From positions 27,466,946 through 27,530,945 of the forward strand of contig OV121084.1 of the NCBI GenBank assembly GCA_921293015.1: a DNA stretch of 64,000 bases, given 5' to 3'. The DNA comes from Phorcus lineatus (Eukaryota > Mollusca > Gastropoda > Trochida > Trochidae). Position 1 is the first letter of the stretch. Each line of letters begins with the position of its first letter. Under the pieces are notes generated by a model that made no database searches, was not told the DNA's origin, and saw nothing but the letters and a program-made list of their open reading frames with translations. The translations under genes and the position numbers were made by a program. This document shows, one piece after another, positions 51,319 through 63,876 of the stretch.

Positions 51319-53861
51319 TATATATTGTGTTCATATTATATGTAAGCAATGTACATAGGAGTGGGTTTCACTAAGTTGGATTACTTTTACCCAATCCTTT
51401 CTCTTGAATAAATATGTTTAAATCAAATCATTTGATCACATTGAATATACGTTAACGGTTTGTTTAAATTATCCATATCGACTATCCGTAACATGATACA
51501 AAATTAATTAAAAATAACGTAAACTCACCGCCAACATTCACAAGTTTACAAGGACTCAAAACAGATAACATTAGGTTGTCAACAAGAAAACAAACAAATA
51601 AGGATGGTCATATTCAAAGAACGGGTCTTAAAGAGGCACTCCATGGAAACGTTAACAATGGACTTATGCTACCATGCATAATTTCAATGCTAATCTGTTC
51701 AGTAATAATTATGATGATAAGGGTTACTTTTTATTCTCATTATTACAATGTATATTGGAAATTCGTTCAAAATTCGTTTAAGCGATGTTAAATCCTTCAA
51801 TTGCCGACCGCCAAGCAAGGAAGCAACATCTGCCATCTTTGCATGAACTTATTTCGGTATGACCCCGGCCTCCAAGGTGTAGAGCGAACGCTCTACCAAC
51901 TGAGCTAATTACCCTGTATAGTGACAGTATACAGCTGCAAAAGTTTGTTCACATACCTGAATATACTAGTGCAAATATCATGTAATTTGAGATGCCTTTG
52001 AGGTATTGTAGCGTTGCGAAAAAGAAACGTATAATATTGAATTTTCAATACACATATGCAGATCCAAGGCAAATGTTTATCGTACACCACAATTACCCAT
52101 GACAGTTTTGGCAGGTCATTGAAGTGACCTCGGGTCAAAATTCCGAAAACACTAATTTTGATTTTTCTCCATAAAATCCTTTATCAGTTATCAACTTCTT
52201 TAAACATTAGTCACGTTTGTTTCTAAGCACAAAGTCAATGTGATTATGTTGGTTTTAATCTCAGAGAGTGGATATAGAACATTTTATTCGATATTTAACG
52301 AAATCGAAATTTCGAAAATGCGACCCATTCTGTCTATAATAATATGCCAAAATTCGAATTTCAGCACGATTGACCAGACAATGCCAAAATAATTTCACGA
52401 ATGGCTATTTCACACATGGACAGTGGGTGATCCATTGTCAGTCTTGCTGAAGTTATTCTATTGACGTTGAAACGGAACCAAAATTACTTGATATTTGCAC
52501 TAAAATTCAGTAAACTTTCGGTATGCATCTGTAAAGATATATTTGGCGATCGAAATTAAAAAGATAATGTGTCGAGGCTGGGGCTGCAATTCGTCACATG
52601 CTATTTTGAAAACGTTCTGACATCAAACAGATAGACCGGGGTTGATAGTGTTAGAAAGATTTTGCTCGTAGGTTTCATCCCAATAATAATCTAAAAAACT
52701 AACACTATACAATCTTATAATGAACTGTTTCTTACATCAAAGTGGTCAGACATCCCGGCCATGAACTCGCCTTTGTCAACAGACAAGTGTATTTTCTTCG
52801 TTTCACCCACAGATCCATGGAATTGTATAAAGACGTTTGCGCTGGTACTCGCGGATGTTTCTTCACCTGTTTTCACCATCACTTCGTATCGGATCTCACG
52901 TTTAGCAACTGTGTCAACATATGAAGGCAGTCCATTAAACAGATCGTCATACTATCTATCAAATAATGATTTCCTATTTAGAACAGGGTTTTGATGCAAA
53001 TTAGTCGAAGAGAATCTAGTCCAGTGGGCTTGTATCTTCGGATACAGTGTGCAACAACCTATTGGTAAGTTATAAAAATGTCCTCAACAGAAAAGCATCT
53101 TGTACAACGTGTTTTTGAAATTTATGAAACATATATCAAATATTTTGGACAAAATCGACTGATATTTACTAAAACAAGTTCATCTTGTCCAAAGTTTATA
53201 TATGCTTTTTGAAACCAAAAATACTGGTATTATATAAACGTTAGCATACGGAATATACCGTACAACGCTACAATGGCATCGTCAAACTTGTACATGTAGT
53301 TATATTTTATGAAACATTTGAGAAGCCGGGTACGTTAAAATGTATAAACATATTCTCACTATAAGAGCATCTAATCTAACGTGTAGGTGTATATAATGCA
53401 AAATTTGACAGGCCTGGTAAATTACAAACATATTCTTTTTACAAGGGCGTCGATTCAAACGTGTTGTACTTTATGCAATATTTGACAAGCCCGGTAAATT
53501 ATAAACATATTCTCATAACAAGGGCGTCGATTCAAACGTGTTGTATTTTATGAATCAGGGAGAAAGTCTGATATGTTACAAACAAGTACTCACTACAAGG
53601 GCATCTTGTCCACTGTGTCCCGGTTCCCCCGGTCACTGTCTCCTCTCTGTTGATTTTACAGACCTTATTACTCTTGTTATATACAAACACATCACAGTAA
53701 AAGTCCTGCTGGCACTTAGAGAAACAGCTGAATAAGCTCTCCGTGGCCTTTATCTCCTCTAGAAATTGTTTTTTTCCTTGTAAAGTTGCACATTTACAAG
53801 TGTTTAAGTTGCTCACACGTGTTACACAACATATCAAACTAAATAAAATTGGCAAAATCAT
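34961..53861 (-). CDS. Secreted PAN/apple-like plus four-PLAT-domain protein, copy B (13 exons, about 849 aa)
   Basis: Minus-strand exons: 53861-53594, 52908-52736, 51013-50927, 45852-45540, 44558-44389, 43458-43372, 42016-41722, 41361-41195, 40082-39996, 38623-38410, 36902-36730, 36460-36368, 35383-34961. Every exon has the same length and phase as in copy A and remains open. Amino-acid differences from A include a Gly-His-Asp-Asn-Tyr in place of -His in PLAT 3, Val to Leu in the PLAT 2 insert, Ser to Asn in the PLAT 3 insert, and Glu to Arg, Gly to Glu and Asp to Asn in the C-terminal charged tail. Most other exon changes seen are silent. That pattern argues that both paralogs make protein. 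A DIRS-like element occupies intron 3 and a TA microsatellite segment intron 2. Confidence 0.88.
35552..36022 (+). mobile_element. Family 1 TTAA element in intron 12 of PLAT copy B
   Basis: Element 35,556-36,018; the duplicate of the 13.1-kb copy, with only a few base changes. Confidence 0.85.
40750..40902. mobile_element. Hairpin element in intron 8, copy B
   Basis: Duplicate of the 18,295-18,447 hairpin, both arms intact and practically identical. Confidence 0.8.
45065..45505. mobile_element. Foldback element beside exon 4, copy B
   Basis: Duplicate of the 22,630-23,078 element, slightly shorter in the loop. Confidence 0.75.
46604..50774 (+). mobile_element. DIRS-like tyrosine-recombinase retroelement, copy B (broken fossil with both ends)
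   Basis: Same element and same site in intron 3 as copy A. Parts seen: left terminal repeat from 46,604; gag-like region (about 46.9-47.6 kb); reverse transcriptase (to about 48.6 kb); RNase H, the methyltransferase-like stretch and tyrosine recombinase (about 48.6-50.4 kb), the last with the R, HxxR and Tyr pattern of the family. At the right, about 50,463-50,502 is the reverse complement of the left repeat, and 50,503-50,774 is a further inverted structure with arms of about 80 bp that also resembles the terminal repeat; this fits the inverted terminal and complementary regions known for DIRS. Broken in about two or three places. The left and right repeats are almost identical, so the insertion looks young. 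Confidence 0.87.
51167..51831. repeat. Segment present only in unit 2, with a TA microsatellite (intron 2 of copy B)
   Basis: Compared with unit 1 (28,663 region), about 665 bp are extra. They contain a TA dinucleotide run of about 48 bp (51,261-51,308) and, at 51,628, TTAAAGAGGCACTCCATGG, which resembles an inverted-repeat element end. No gene recognised. Confidence 0.7.
51854..51913 (-). repeat. tRNA-like segment, unit 2 copy
   Basis: Duplicate of 28,684-28,742 with two base differences; the D-arm and A box are intact, the T-arm is poor. Confidence 0.45.
53265..53603. repeat. 80-bp tandem repeat at the exon 1 splice donor, copy B
   Basis: As in copy A but with one unit fewer (about five), so the array has changed length since the gene duplication. 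Confidence 0.7.
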
Positions 53862-53919
53862 GCCTTTTTCTACGAGTAATTCCGTTGATAAAGGATGGGT
53901 CTTTCAACTTCTACTTGGC

Positions 53920-53927
53920 TATATATA
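53920..53927 (-). promoter_or_regulatory. TATA box of PLAT gene copy B
   Basis: TATATATA on the minus strand, same spacing to the start codon (53,861) as in copy A. Confidence 0.6.
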
Positions 53928-54528
53928 CTTGCCTGCTATCGACCTTCTTAATCTGTCCATGGTATATCACTCAACCATATTCGGTTTATATTATACCGTC
54001 ACGGTTTCAATTACAGCGTGATGAGGAAAGGAGAATTTTCAAATATAATTTCCCCTCAGTGGATTAATTTGATATATATGCAATGAATTTTTTTTACTTA
54101 TTTCTAAAAATGAGTTGAATTTATACGTTTTTATACGCATCTGACTCTCAATACATTCTCACTCAACAGAGACATTTTATCGTAATACAAGCGTTTCTCG
54201 GTCTAGAAATGAAGAAGCCTGATTGGATGCAATCAAAGTTAGTTGTGCAATCAGCGACGCCGTTTACAGAGTTATCATTCATAACGCCTTTTATTTTGTA
54301 TGCTTTCGGAAAACTAAACTTTATTTGAATATGCACTTTGCACTTTGAATTTCTATTAAATGAGTGAGTGAGTTATTGTTTAACGCCGCTTGGGAAATAT
54401 TTCAGCCATTAACGACGTTAATTCTATCATTTCAGGTACCTCCGTCGTAAATTCCTATACAACCTCTGTTATAATACAAGCTATTCTCGAACATCCGGCA
54501 GTTTCCCCTTGCGGCACAATATTGCAAC

Positions 54529-54978
54529 TTTAAGAGCAACTTCGTGATTTTCATAACATATTATTTACCTTTGATACGAACCTAAATATCATATTCGGTG
54601 ATATAAAATCAAAACATCTTAACTTTTCATGTCCAAAAGACATATACATGACAAATACTGGTTTTCCAGGAAAATCTAAAAACAGCCTTATAAATGAACA
54701 GAGGTGTAGATATCACGTCCAATATACATGAATACTAGTTTTATAACCTTTCAAACACTATCAACTCCTAACTGCCCTCCTGGATGTTTTAGATAAGATT
54801 CCAAAATTACATTTGACTATTTGACGCGCGCCACTGTCGATCATAATTGCGACGTTCTACCTTCAAATAACCTTTAAAATGTGCTTTTTTGGTAACAGTC
54901 GATACTTCGCAAACAAATGACACCATTGATTAAGTTTGGCATATACTGACTCCAACAACTCACGGAGTTGCTCTTTAA
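54529..54978 (-). mobile_element. Family 1 TTAA element upstream of PLAT copy B, reverse orientation
   Basis: Element 54,533-54,974. It matches the 31.4-kb copy but keeps about 35 bp of family sequence that the other lacks, so the two copies have decayed independently. Confidence 0.85.
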
Positions 54979-56717
54979 ACTACCTGTATATGAATTTATT
55001 TATCTCAATAATATATCACAATAGAAATTCAAAATGGCGGTAGGTAATGCAGGTCGTATAAACGGGAGACCGGCATTCCACAAAGGTATCAATACTGAAT
55101 ATTTGATATTATTTGATGGTTGTGGGGACGATGAGAAGATATTTGTTTTGATATACATTTCGACTATGAACTTTGACACATGGATTTCATTCAATAGTAA
55201 CCATGTCAATTAATAAGTGTTGGTGTATTTGTTTCACAAGCCAGGCTATATAATCTCCTTGATGTATGTATTTTTGATATGTTTGAATGCTGAAGTTACA
55301 AATGTAAATATTTTGTTCTCCTCATTTGTCAGGTTATGCTAAACAATCCTCAAAAACTGTACTTTAACTCTTAATTGTGTTAATTTGTGTATTCGATAAA
55401 TTAATTTTATGACTTATCATTATTCGTATTTTAAAAATTGCTCCTATATTATATCTATGGAGGTGAGATCTCTTATCAAAGCAAATGATAAAATAATATT
55501 TCAGTTGCATATGAAACTGTTTTAATGAAATAAAATATCATACTTGATTGCAAATACACATAAAACTGGCATTTATCACAGTTTGCATTCATAATGGTCT
55601 TTAAAAATTTAGTTTCACAATTCTGACATAGCAATGGGCCATTCACTACCAAAAGCACCTTTTACACTAAGGTAAAATAAATGTTTTATACATACAAGAC
55701 AAAAGACCATTCAACATCAAACAAATATGATAACTAGATAAAGACACTAAACTTTTATAAATGATTTTTTTACTAGAATGTTTATGAAAACTTTGTACTC
55801 ATTTTGATGGAAAAAGAGGATAAAATAACAGTTCAAAATATAACAACCAGATAATAAAAAGTTGATAAAAACAATACATAAGCTTATTTGATTCCACAGA
55901 GTCCCTTTAAGACCCTGTTAACTATCTGGCCAATTGAATCCTAATTCAAATTGGGTTTTGGATATTTTTTCAAGCTCTTTGCATAAGAACATCCAGGGCT
56001 GGAAATAATAATGCTAAACACAGCCATGAAAAATCAGCTGTAAGAGATATGAAATATTTGTAATATATTTCAGGGTATTGAAGGAACTCCGCAGATAAAA
56101 ATGAGCTGGATAACAGGAGGGTCTAAAGAATTGATTGTATATGACATTTGCTTCTGCACTGGCCTAAAAATGTTTCCTTAATCTCTTGTAAAGAAAGGGC
56201 ATTAGAATCACAATAAAGAAATACAGTAACAAGACATGAAGATAATGGTTGCCATCACTTTTCTCAAATTTTGTAGTGCAGAAAACAACTGACATGTCAA
56301 GATGAAATTTAGGGAATTCATATACTAATAATAATCATGAATAGTTGCTCACATGAATCTCCTAAATTTTCTATAAATAGTAAACTAGTATATACTGCAC
56401 AAAGATTATAGGGCATTTATCAGCATTTGCATATCTAAGTGTGAGATCAAAGTTTTGTATCAAAGTTGTTTGACATAACTTGAAAGAGATCTTTTCTAGT
56501 AAAATATCATAATTGTGGAGTATATAATTATGCTGCTATGTGAATACATCCTATTTTCAGGTACCCATTTGAACAGCTTGTTGGACTGAGAGCAATGTTG
56601 ATGAAGTGCCTTGCACACTTGGACACACGTCAGTAGGAGGCCCACAAATGTTTGGATATGCTTTTGGGATTTAAAGGGGCAGTATGTACTATTTTTAAAA
56701 AATTCTTCTAATTTCTT
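54979..56717. other. Intergenic DNA at the end of unit 2
   Basis: Nearly identical to 31,833-33,571. No gene recognised. Confidence 0.5.
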
Positions 56718-56990
56718 CAGACCCACAACACTTCGGACAAAGTTGAACCACAGCATGAGGAGCGTAAGGTAAGAATACGCCCTGTATCCTACCCAGGTGA
56801 TACGTTTCTTATTTTTCTCATTTACATTTTAATAATCTTCTATTCTGTTGGTTCCAGGATTTGGATCAAAATACATTCCAAATATTTTCAACGATAATAA
56901 GATAGGTTTTAAACTGCTCTCGGTGGATTTAGATCGTCCCTCGTTGAGAGAAAATTCTTTCACGTTATCAGTGCTCGTCATCTTGGACAT
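56718..56990 (-). pseudogene. Truncated 5' fragment of the gustatory receptor-like gene, unit 3
   Basis: Same extent as the unit 2 fragment, with its start codon at 56,990-56,988 and the same TAA at codon 54 (56,831-56,829). Cut off at the unit 2/3 junction. Confidence 0.9.
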
Positions 56991-58090
56991 GTCTGTGCAT
57001 CGTTAATGTCAGTCAGCAGGAATTTCTGAGTCGTTTAATTACCCACCCGGGTTTACAATATTTGAATATCACTTTAAAATTGCATTTAAACGTTATATCT
57101 CATCAATCGACAATTAATATAGATTTCGTTGCTAGTCATTAATGGTATAAACATGTTTTTTTCCTGAAAGGAACCGGATTGGTAAAAACCTCAAATTCGT
57201 CCACAATGAGTTAATTGATCTAATTGCCAATTTTTAAATTCTTGACAATGCATACAGGCCATTAGACACGAATGCATCGGAAATCGCTGTTTACCAATGG
57301 TGTTATAATGCTCGTATGGTAATTCGTGTCAAAATATTTGATAAAATCTTCATAACATAATTCTCTGTCATGAAGTAAAACTGTTTTGCTTTACTTGAAA
57401 GCAGTATATCTTGCTCTAAGGCAGGGAATAAGCGGGGTAAATAAAAAAAACGAATTTGAGATCTCATTTTAAAAGAGTTTGCCAAAGTAACATGCTACAT
57501 CATGAAAAAGAATTTGTGGCTTTATTTTTATGTATAGTCAATGATGCAATGGCGATTCTAATACACGTCATAATTAGGTAAAACCAATATGTCTTGGAAT
57601 AATAATAAATTCGTTTGTTTTCATTTGTTAGTTGGTTGGTCTCTTGAAATCTTCTAATCCAAACAATAGTGTTCATGATAGTAATTTCATGATGATAGTG
57701 ATTTTCATGGTGATAGTGATTTTCATGGTGATAGTGATTGTCATGGTGATAGTAATTTCATGATGATAGTGATTTTCATGGTGATAGTGATTTTCATGGT
57801 GATGATGATTGTCATGGTGATTGTGATTTCCATGATGATGATGATGACATTCACAGCTGTGTTCTGAGTCAGTGTCCGAGATATGGTGTTTCCTCTAGTA
57901 AGCGTTCGAGCGCTTATTCCTTTCAGCATCCATTGACCCCTGGCGGTTAATAGAGGCCTGGCGCTTATTGGGGATCTTGCATTTAATGTTTTAAATCCGG
58001 CGCTTATTTTCTATACTACCATCAACATCCTGACGCTTGTTATTAGCCCGGCGCTCATTTCGCTTATTATAGGAAATACGGTTTGATTGG
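56991..58090. other. Spacer between receptor fragment and PLAT copy C
   Basis: Homologous to 33,845-34,932, with the 18-bp-type array at about 57,665-57,850. No gene seen. Confidence 0.55.
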
Positions 58091-58096
58091 TTTATT
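58091..58096 (-). terminator. Poly(A) signal AATAAA of PLAT gene copy C
   Basis: Same position relative to the stop codon as in copies A and B. Confidence 0.7.
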
Positions 58097-58118
58097 CAAT
58101 GCTAAATGGAAAAATATC

Positions 58119-61100
58119 TTAGAAACCACCTCCGTCAAAAAAATCTCCGAAATCACCAAACAAATCCCCCATGAATGAAGGTTCGTTTTCGTTGCTCGTC
58201 TCATCCAGGATTGATTGTTCAATTCCCCTGTCCATATGTCCAAATACATCGAGAAGTGATAGTTCATCTTTCATGGCCCTTTGTTTCTTGTTCTTATCTT
58301 TCTGTTTCTTTTTCTTGTCTTTTTGTACCCCTTTCCTGACTTTCTGTTCTCTTTTCGAAACTGCCAGTTCCTTTCTCAATTCGTTCGTCCGAAGAACGGG
58401 AATCCAACAGCTACATTTAAAATAGTAGTCTTCAAATTCAGGAACTCCTCTTCCATTTAGATTTGTTGATCCATGTTGTGATGTTTTCGAATTTAGAAGT
58501 CTATCTTTTTCATCTCGAGACAAATATCGTCTTATGGTTACCTTTAAAATAAAAAAGCCACCTTATTGTCAACAAATATCAATAACTTCCAATACGACTT
58601 GTGTATAAATTGTATATATAGATATTATTATTTTACGACAAAATGTTACACTTGTTTCAATATTAATTCTCGTAACATATTCTCTAAACTAAAGCACAAA
58701 TTTAACAAATTAAAGAGCCCCTCCGTGAGTCGTTGGAGTCATATATGCCAAACTTAATCAATGGTGTCATTTGATAGCGAAGTATCGACTGTTACCAAAA
58801 AGAAACATTTTAAAGCTTATTGGTTTTTACAGTGACAATACGAAGGTAGAACGTCTCAATTATGATCGAAAACCGGACAGTGGCACGCGTCAAATAGTCA
58901 AACGTAATTTGGGAATCTTATGTAAAACTGCCAGGAGGGCAGCTAAGAGTTGATAGCGTTTGTTAGGTTATATATTAACTAGTATCCATGTATATTGGAC
59001 GTAATATCTATACCTCTGTGCATTTATAAGGCTGATTTTAGATTTTCATGAAAACCAGTATTTGTCATATATATGTCTTTTGGACATGAAACGTTAAGAT
59101 GTTTTGATGTTATATCACCACATATAGGTTTGTATCAAAGGTAAATAATATGTTATGGAAATCAAGGAGTGGCTCTTTAAGAGAAGGAGAACACCTCCCT
59201 GTTAGTTCCATATATCAACTTCGCTCGCATGGCATAACTTGCGCCAGTCCATTTGTTTGACTAATTTAAACCTTTAATTTAAACCCAGCTTTTCGGTGCC
59301 TGCTCTCCAAGCTGCTGCGATTGATTTGATACTCTAATGATACATCTAATGATAATTGCCACCTTTCGTCGAAGAGGACGCTGCTCTCAAACCTTGAATT
59401 TTAGCGTTAGCAGCATGACTTATATAAGCCATAGGTCCTGCGCGAGTAATTGCCTTGCGGGGGAAGTTGGTGTGTATATGTAGGCCGGCACTACCATGCC
59501 TCCTAGATAAGGAAATAAAGCTTACATCTACGAGATACCAGTCCGGAGAGTTCCGATATCCCCCATTGTCGTGGCCAACATTGATTCTTGTCACTGGACC
59601 AACGTCTATTGCATTCAACTAAAGAATAAACGCATACTTTATTTACTTATATAATATATATTAATCAAATGTTGTACTGATAAAAAATCAACCCAGTTAT
59701 TCATCACATAAATACATGCACACATACATACATACTTACATACACACACAAACATACAATCATACATCCATGCACACAGACATACTCAATACATACATAA
59801 GATAGCATTCTATTATATGAAATGCTAAATACTATTTTCTCTGTTCTCTCATCAATTCTATATCTTACCTGAAAGAGACTGTATCTTCCCTTCTCAAAGT
59901 TCGCCCAGGGATTTTCAAAGAATATTTGGCCAGTTGTCCCTCTTTCTCCAACTAACTGTATATAGACATGCGCGTCAGTGCCTGCCTCTTTCATATTACC
60001 TGTTCGAACTCTCACCCGGTACTGCACTTCATATCCTTTCACTGTTGATAAGCATTGAGGCAAAGTTATGTATTTGGTAAAGGGACTATGAAGTGATGAA
60101 ATCAGATCTTAAACCACTGGTCATTTTAACCTAGAGAGAGTTGATGTCAAAAGAGTTTTACAGTTTCCTTTCTAGTGTTTCCGAAATGCAGAAGGTAAAT
60201 GGAGGTTCATCAGTATTTAGAAATCAAGATTAAAATGCTTATATTTACTGCGCTCTTAATCAATATAATGTCTTGAGTTTTTACATGACATTTCAATTGA
60301 CGTCAAACATTTGATCTTACATGCCCATCCCATCTCTCCCCATAGATGTAGCCCAAGCAATAAAATCTTATGCTAACCTCTGTATAATACAATCATATAT
60401 AGGATATTCTGCATATTCCCCTAGCGGCAAACGAATGCAGCACAACATATCTTCAAATTTCAGCCAATGAAAACAAATCTTTTATTGAAGTTTGCCTGTA
60501 GTAAACATGATTCAGCCGCCTTATAACGTCTTTGCCAAGTGCATAGACGAATGAATTCGCGTTTTTCCGAAGCATACAACAGTGACAAGGGATTTCGGAG
60601 TATTGCTTTAGAAACCTCGTCCCTGATCGGTCCACTAACTTTGACTGCATCCACCCAAGCTTCTACATTCAAAACTCGTACGTGCTCATGTTAAACCATA
60701 TGTTAGGCAAGAATTTCATTACTTGAGCTACTTCTGTAGAGATATTTAAGCGCAAAATGCCATATATGTATATATTAGTTAATAAAACAAACTCAAATCT
60801 GTGACTCTTTATGCTATTGATAACTATATATCTATAGCTAAATCATCCTGCTAAATCAGCGTATATGAATCCGCTCTCGCTCCTCCCTAATACCCTGATC
60901 TCTTTCGGGCCAAAAGGATGTAGCTCAATCCGCCATTTAAACAGGGTGTGAGAATGGATGAGATAACATTGTCTAAATGGGGAAATCCAAAGTATAAGTT
61001 TTATCAGAAAAAAACCCCAAATTCTTCGACGTTTCCACGTAAGATCTTAATTTTAAGAACACCAATCAAAGAAGTATTATTTTTAAATAATCACTCAGTG

Positions 61101-63221
61101 AGTTGCCACTATTGAGTGATGTAAGACACCCTTCATCAAAGGAGTCAATCCATTGAGTAGTATATAATGACTGTTGGTGAAATCTATCATTTTAAAGGTA
61201 ATCGGTTTTCATGTTTTTACAGTGATAATATGAAAGTAAAAATGATCGAAAACCGGACTACACCGCGTGTTCATTTGTTAAACGTATTTAGGAAATTTAA
61301 CTTAATTAAAGAGTTGAAAGAGTTTAATAGGTTATATAACTAGTATCAATGGACGTGTCATCTCGGCTCCTGCGCATATATAATGACGTTTTTAGATTTA
61401 CATGCAAAACAAATATTTATAGATAGTTGTCATTTGGGGATGAATAATTTCGATATTTTAAATTTTTATCACCACATACTGAATTAAGCTTCTGTTCAAA
61501 CCCCCAAAAATATGTCATGAAAAAAACGGAGTGTGTTTTAAGCTTACCTTCACTGGTGAATTTTAGATCCTTGACTGTTTTTCCCGTCCCCTTTTCCTGA
61601 GACAGCCAACATTTACAATCAAAGGTGTATGTTTCAGACAAATGACTCTTTAAGACCTTGTCTTTTCCACCTGCATAGTTCTTATCTCTAGATGCCTCCT
61701 CTTCCATTTTATCCAGTACTTGAGCTTGTTCCACTTTTGACAAGTACCTTGTTACCTTTACCTTAAAAAAGTATGAATAGAGGGATTCTTTCGGTTGCAT
61801 GAGAAAAAAAAATCAAAATCACACAATTAAAGTTATATGATGAAATAATATCAGTATGATTAAAATAGACCGTGGCCCAAGGAATAAAAAGTTTTTATAA
61901 TTTATATTGACTAGCGGGATTCGAACGTTCTCTAACGAGGGCTTTCCTCTCCACAATGGTCTGATATCAGCCACGCTGCTCGCACGTGAAATAAGGATGG
62001 GTATCGGTTCTCATTTCCATATGGCAATATATTGCGATACAGAAAAGCGTATTGCAGTACGTATTGCAATATATTGGTAGTTTCCATATTTTACTTTTTC
62101 CATGTTGTGATGACCAAATAATAGCAATTAGAACAGTGATCAGTACTCAACTAGACGCCTTTTTGTAAGAGAGATAATTAAGTGACTCGTTTCGTACTTT
62201 TAACATGTCTGTGCTATTTCCACTTTGCACGTTCACACTTTGTTTACAACTTTTAGTAAAATCATAGGATGTTTTTCTTATGTTTTTCTGCAATTTAACA
62301 CGGAAAGTGTTCATTCTAAAACCTCCGATATATTGGATATTTTCAGAAGACTGTACCGGTACGTATCGCGTTGTTTCTGTATTGCAATATACCGATATAT
62401 CGATACTTATGAAGCGGTATTCTGTTATCAACCCGTTGCAAATTGATGAAGGTTATATCATTGATAATGAATTCATCCTACACATGCATGAGGACTATTC
62501 CACACCCTTGGTCCAATTTGGTTAGAATTTAAACAAAGAAGTTAAAAACCTGAAAGGCAGCAATGTACATTATTGAAACCATGTTCCAATGCATCTGTTA
62601 TTTGTCAATGAGCTGGGCCATATTGTCTTTTAATTCTGGCCCGGAAGCTAATTTTTATGAAAGACAAGAAACCCCTAAAAGCACAACTTTATACGATGCT
62701 TGTTCAACTAACCATGTTTAAAAGAGTTAGGCTTTATGGACTTTGAGGTCTGGTCGGGTGACAAAACACTAAATTGCAACTATATGGACACCGCCTAAAA
62801 AGAAAGTTAAGAAGAAGTTGAAAATCCCAAAAAGGTATCACTACACATGATTTATTTTAGTGTAACAAGTTTTAAATCTTTTTTATTTCTGGCACGGAAA
62901 CAAAATTCAAAATAGTGTTTCTCTGGCATCCGTCAAAATAAAGTATGTACAATTTTAAAACCTAAAAAGGCACTACTTCATATAATAATTGTTCAATGCC
63001 ATGAAAACTAAACCTCAAGGCTAGTTAGAAAAGAAAACCCGTATGGTCGTGAATTAAGCAATATCTCAGCCATTTCAGGTCATTTTTATACAACCAACCA
63101 ATTTCGCTGTAGCAGGGAAAAACTAAATACTCACTTCCTCAAGGAACCAATCCGGGCTAGGACCGTGGTTGTCATGACCGATAATTATACGTGTCAGTGG
63201 GCCGACATCTTTTTCTTCCAG
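58119..63221 (-). CDS. Secreted four-PLAT-domain protein, copy C (last five exons; 5' part beyond window)
   Basis: Minus-strand exons 9-13: 63221-63135, 61761-61548, 60041-59869, 59618-59526, 58541-58119, encoding the end of PLAT 3, PLAT 4 and the Lys-rich/FDGGGF tail. All are open with the same phases as in A and B. At the sites where A and B differ in these exons, copy C mostly agrees with A (for example the His after GHDN and the Ser in the PLAT 3 insert). Exon 8 should lie just past the right edge; the window's last 780 bp are intron 8 with the start of the hairpin element. Confidence 0.85.
58710..59180 (+). mobile_element. Family 1 TTAA element in intron 12 of PLAT copy C
   Basis: Element 58,714-59,176, practically identical to the unit 2 copy. 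Confidence 0.85.
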
Positions 63222-63876
63222 CTAAAGGACAAACAGATGAATTCTAATGCAAAGCATTTTTCTCCATAAAATTCGCAAAAGGCAAAATTGATTTTTGATT
63301 CAAGAAATATTAATTAGATAACGAGGTATCATCATATAACCAACTGAACATCAAAGAAGCTGTAAGCAATGAAACCATTACCTAGCAAGACGGCATTCGA
63401 CGTACTAGAATATATTTATTCAATGACAATGAGAATGTTGTAAGATTAAGAAGAATCTTCCCCACAAACCTCATGGCTACGTTAACTCACTGTTTGTTAC
63501 CCATTCTCTCCACAGGTAAGCTCCGTAAGATAAACCTTTACTTACCTTTGTTTAGCCTTTTTGGGCAATCAAATCTATTTCCGTTTGCTTTGGGAAACCA
63601 TAATTTTATTCCAATGTGCATAATGTGTCATAGAGTGTTGGTGTCAAATAAGTCATAATGGCGTTATTTTATCGATAAGTAGTTGGTTTTTCTGAAAATC
63701 AGTATCTAACTTGCTTATTGGTTCAATATTGAGACAACAAAGAGGTTTTAGTCGCGATATGTGATCGAAAACCGGACAGTGGCGCGCGTCAATGACTCAA
63801 ACGTAATTTTAGAAACTAATTTCAAACAGACACAAAGATGAATATTGATATGTAGTGTTTAGTAGGTCATTTAAGT

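Larger units (their letters stand above)
33572..56717. repeat. Segmental duplication unit 2 (about 23.1 kb)
   Basis: Full unit from the junction in the receptor fragment to the next junction. Contains PLAT gene copy B, the second DIRS-like copy and an extra segment of about 665 bp at 51,167-51,831 that unit 1 lacks. The junction reads TTTCTTCA then GACCCACAAC, identical at 56,718, which is how the array was recognised. Confidence 0.9.
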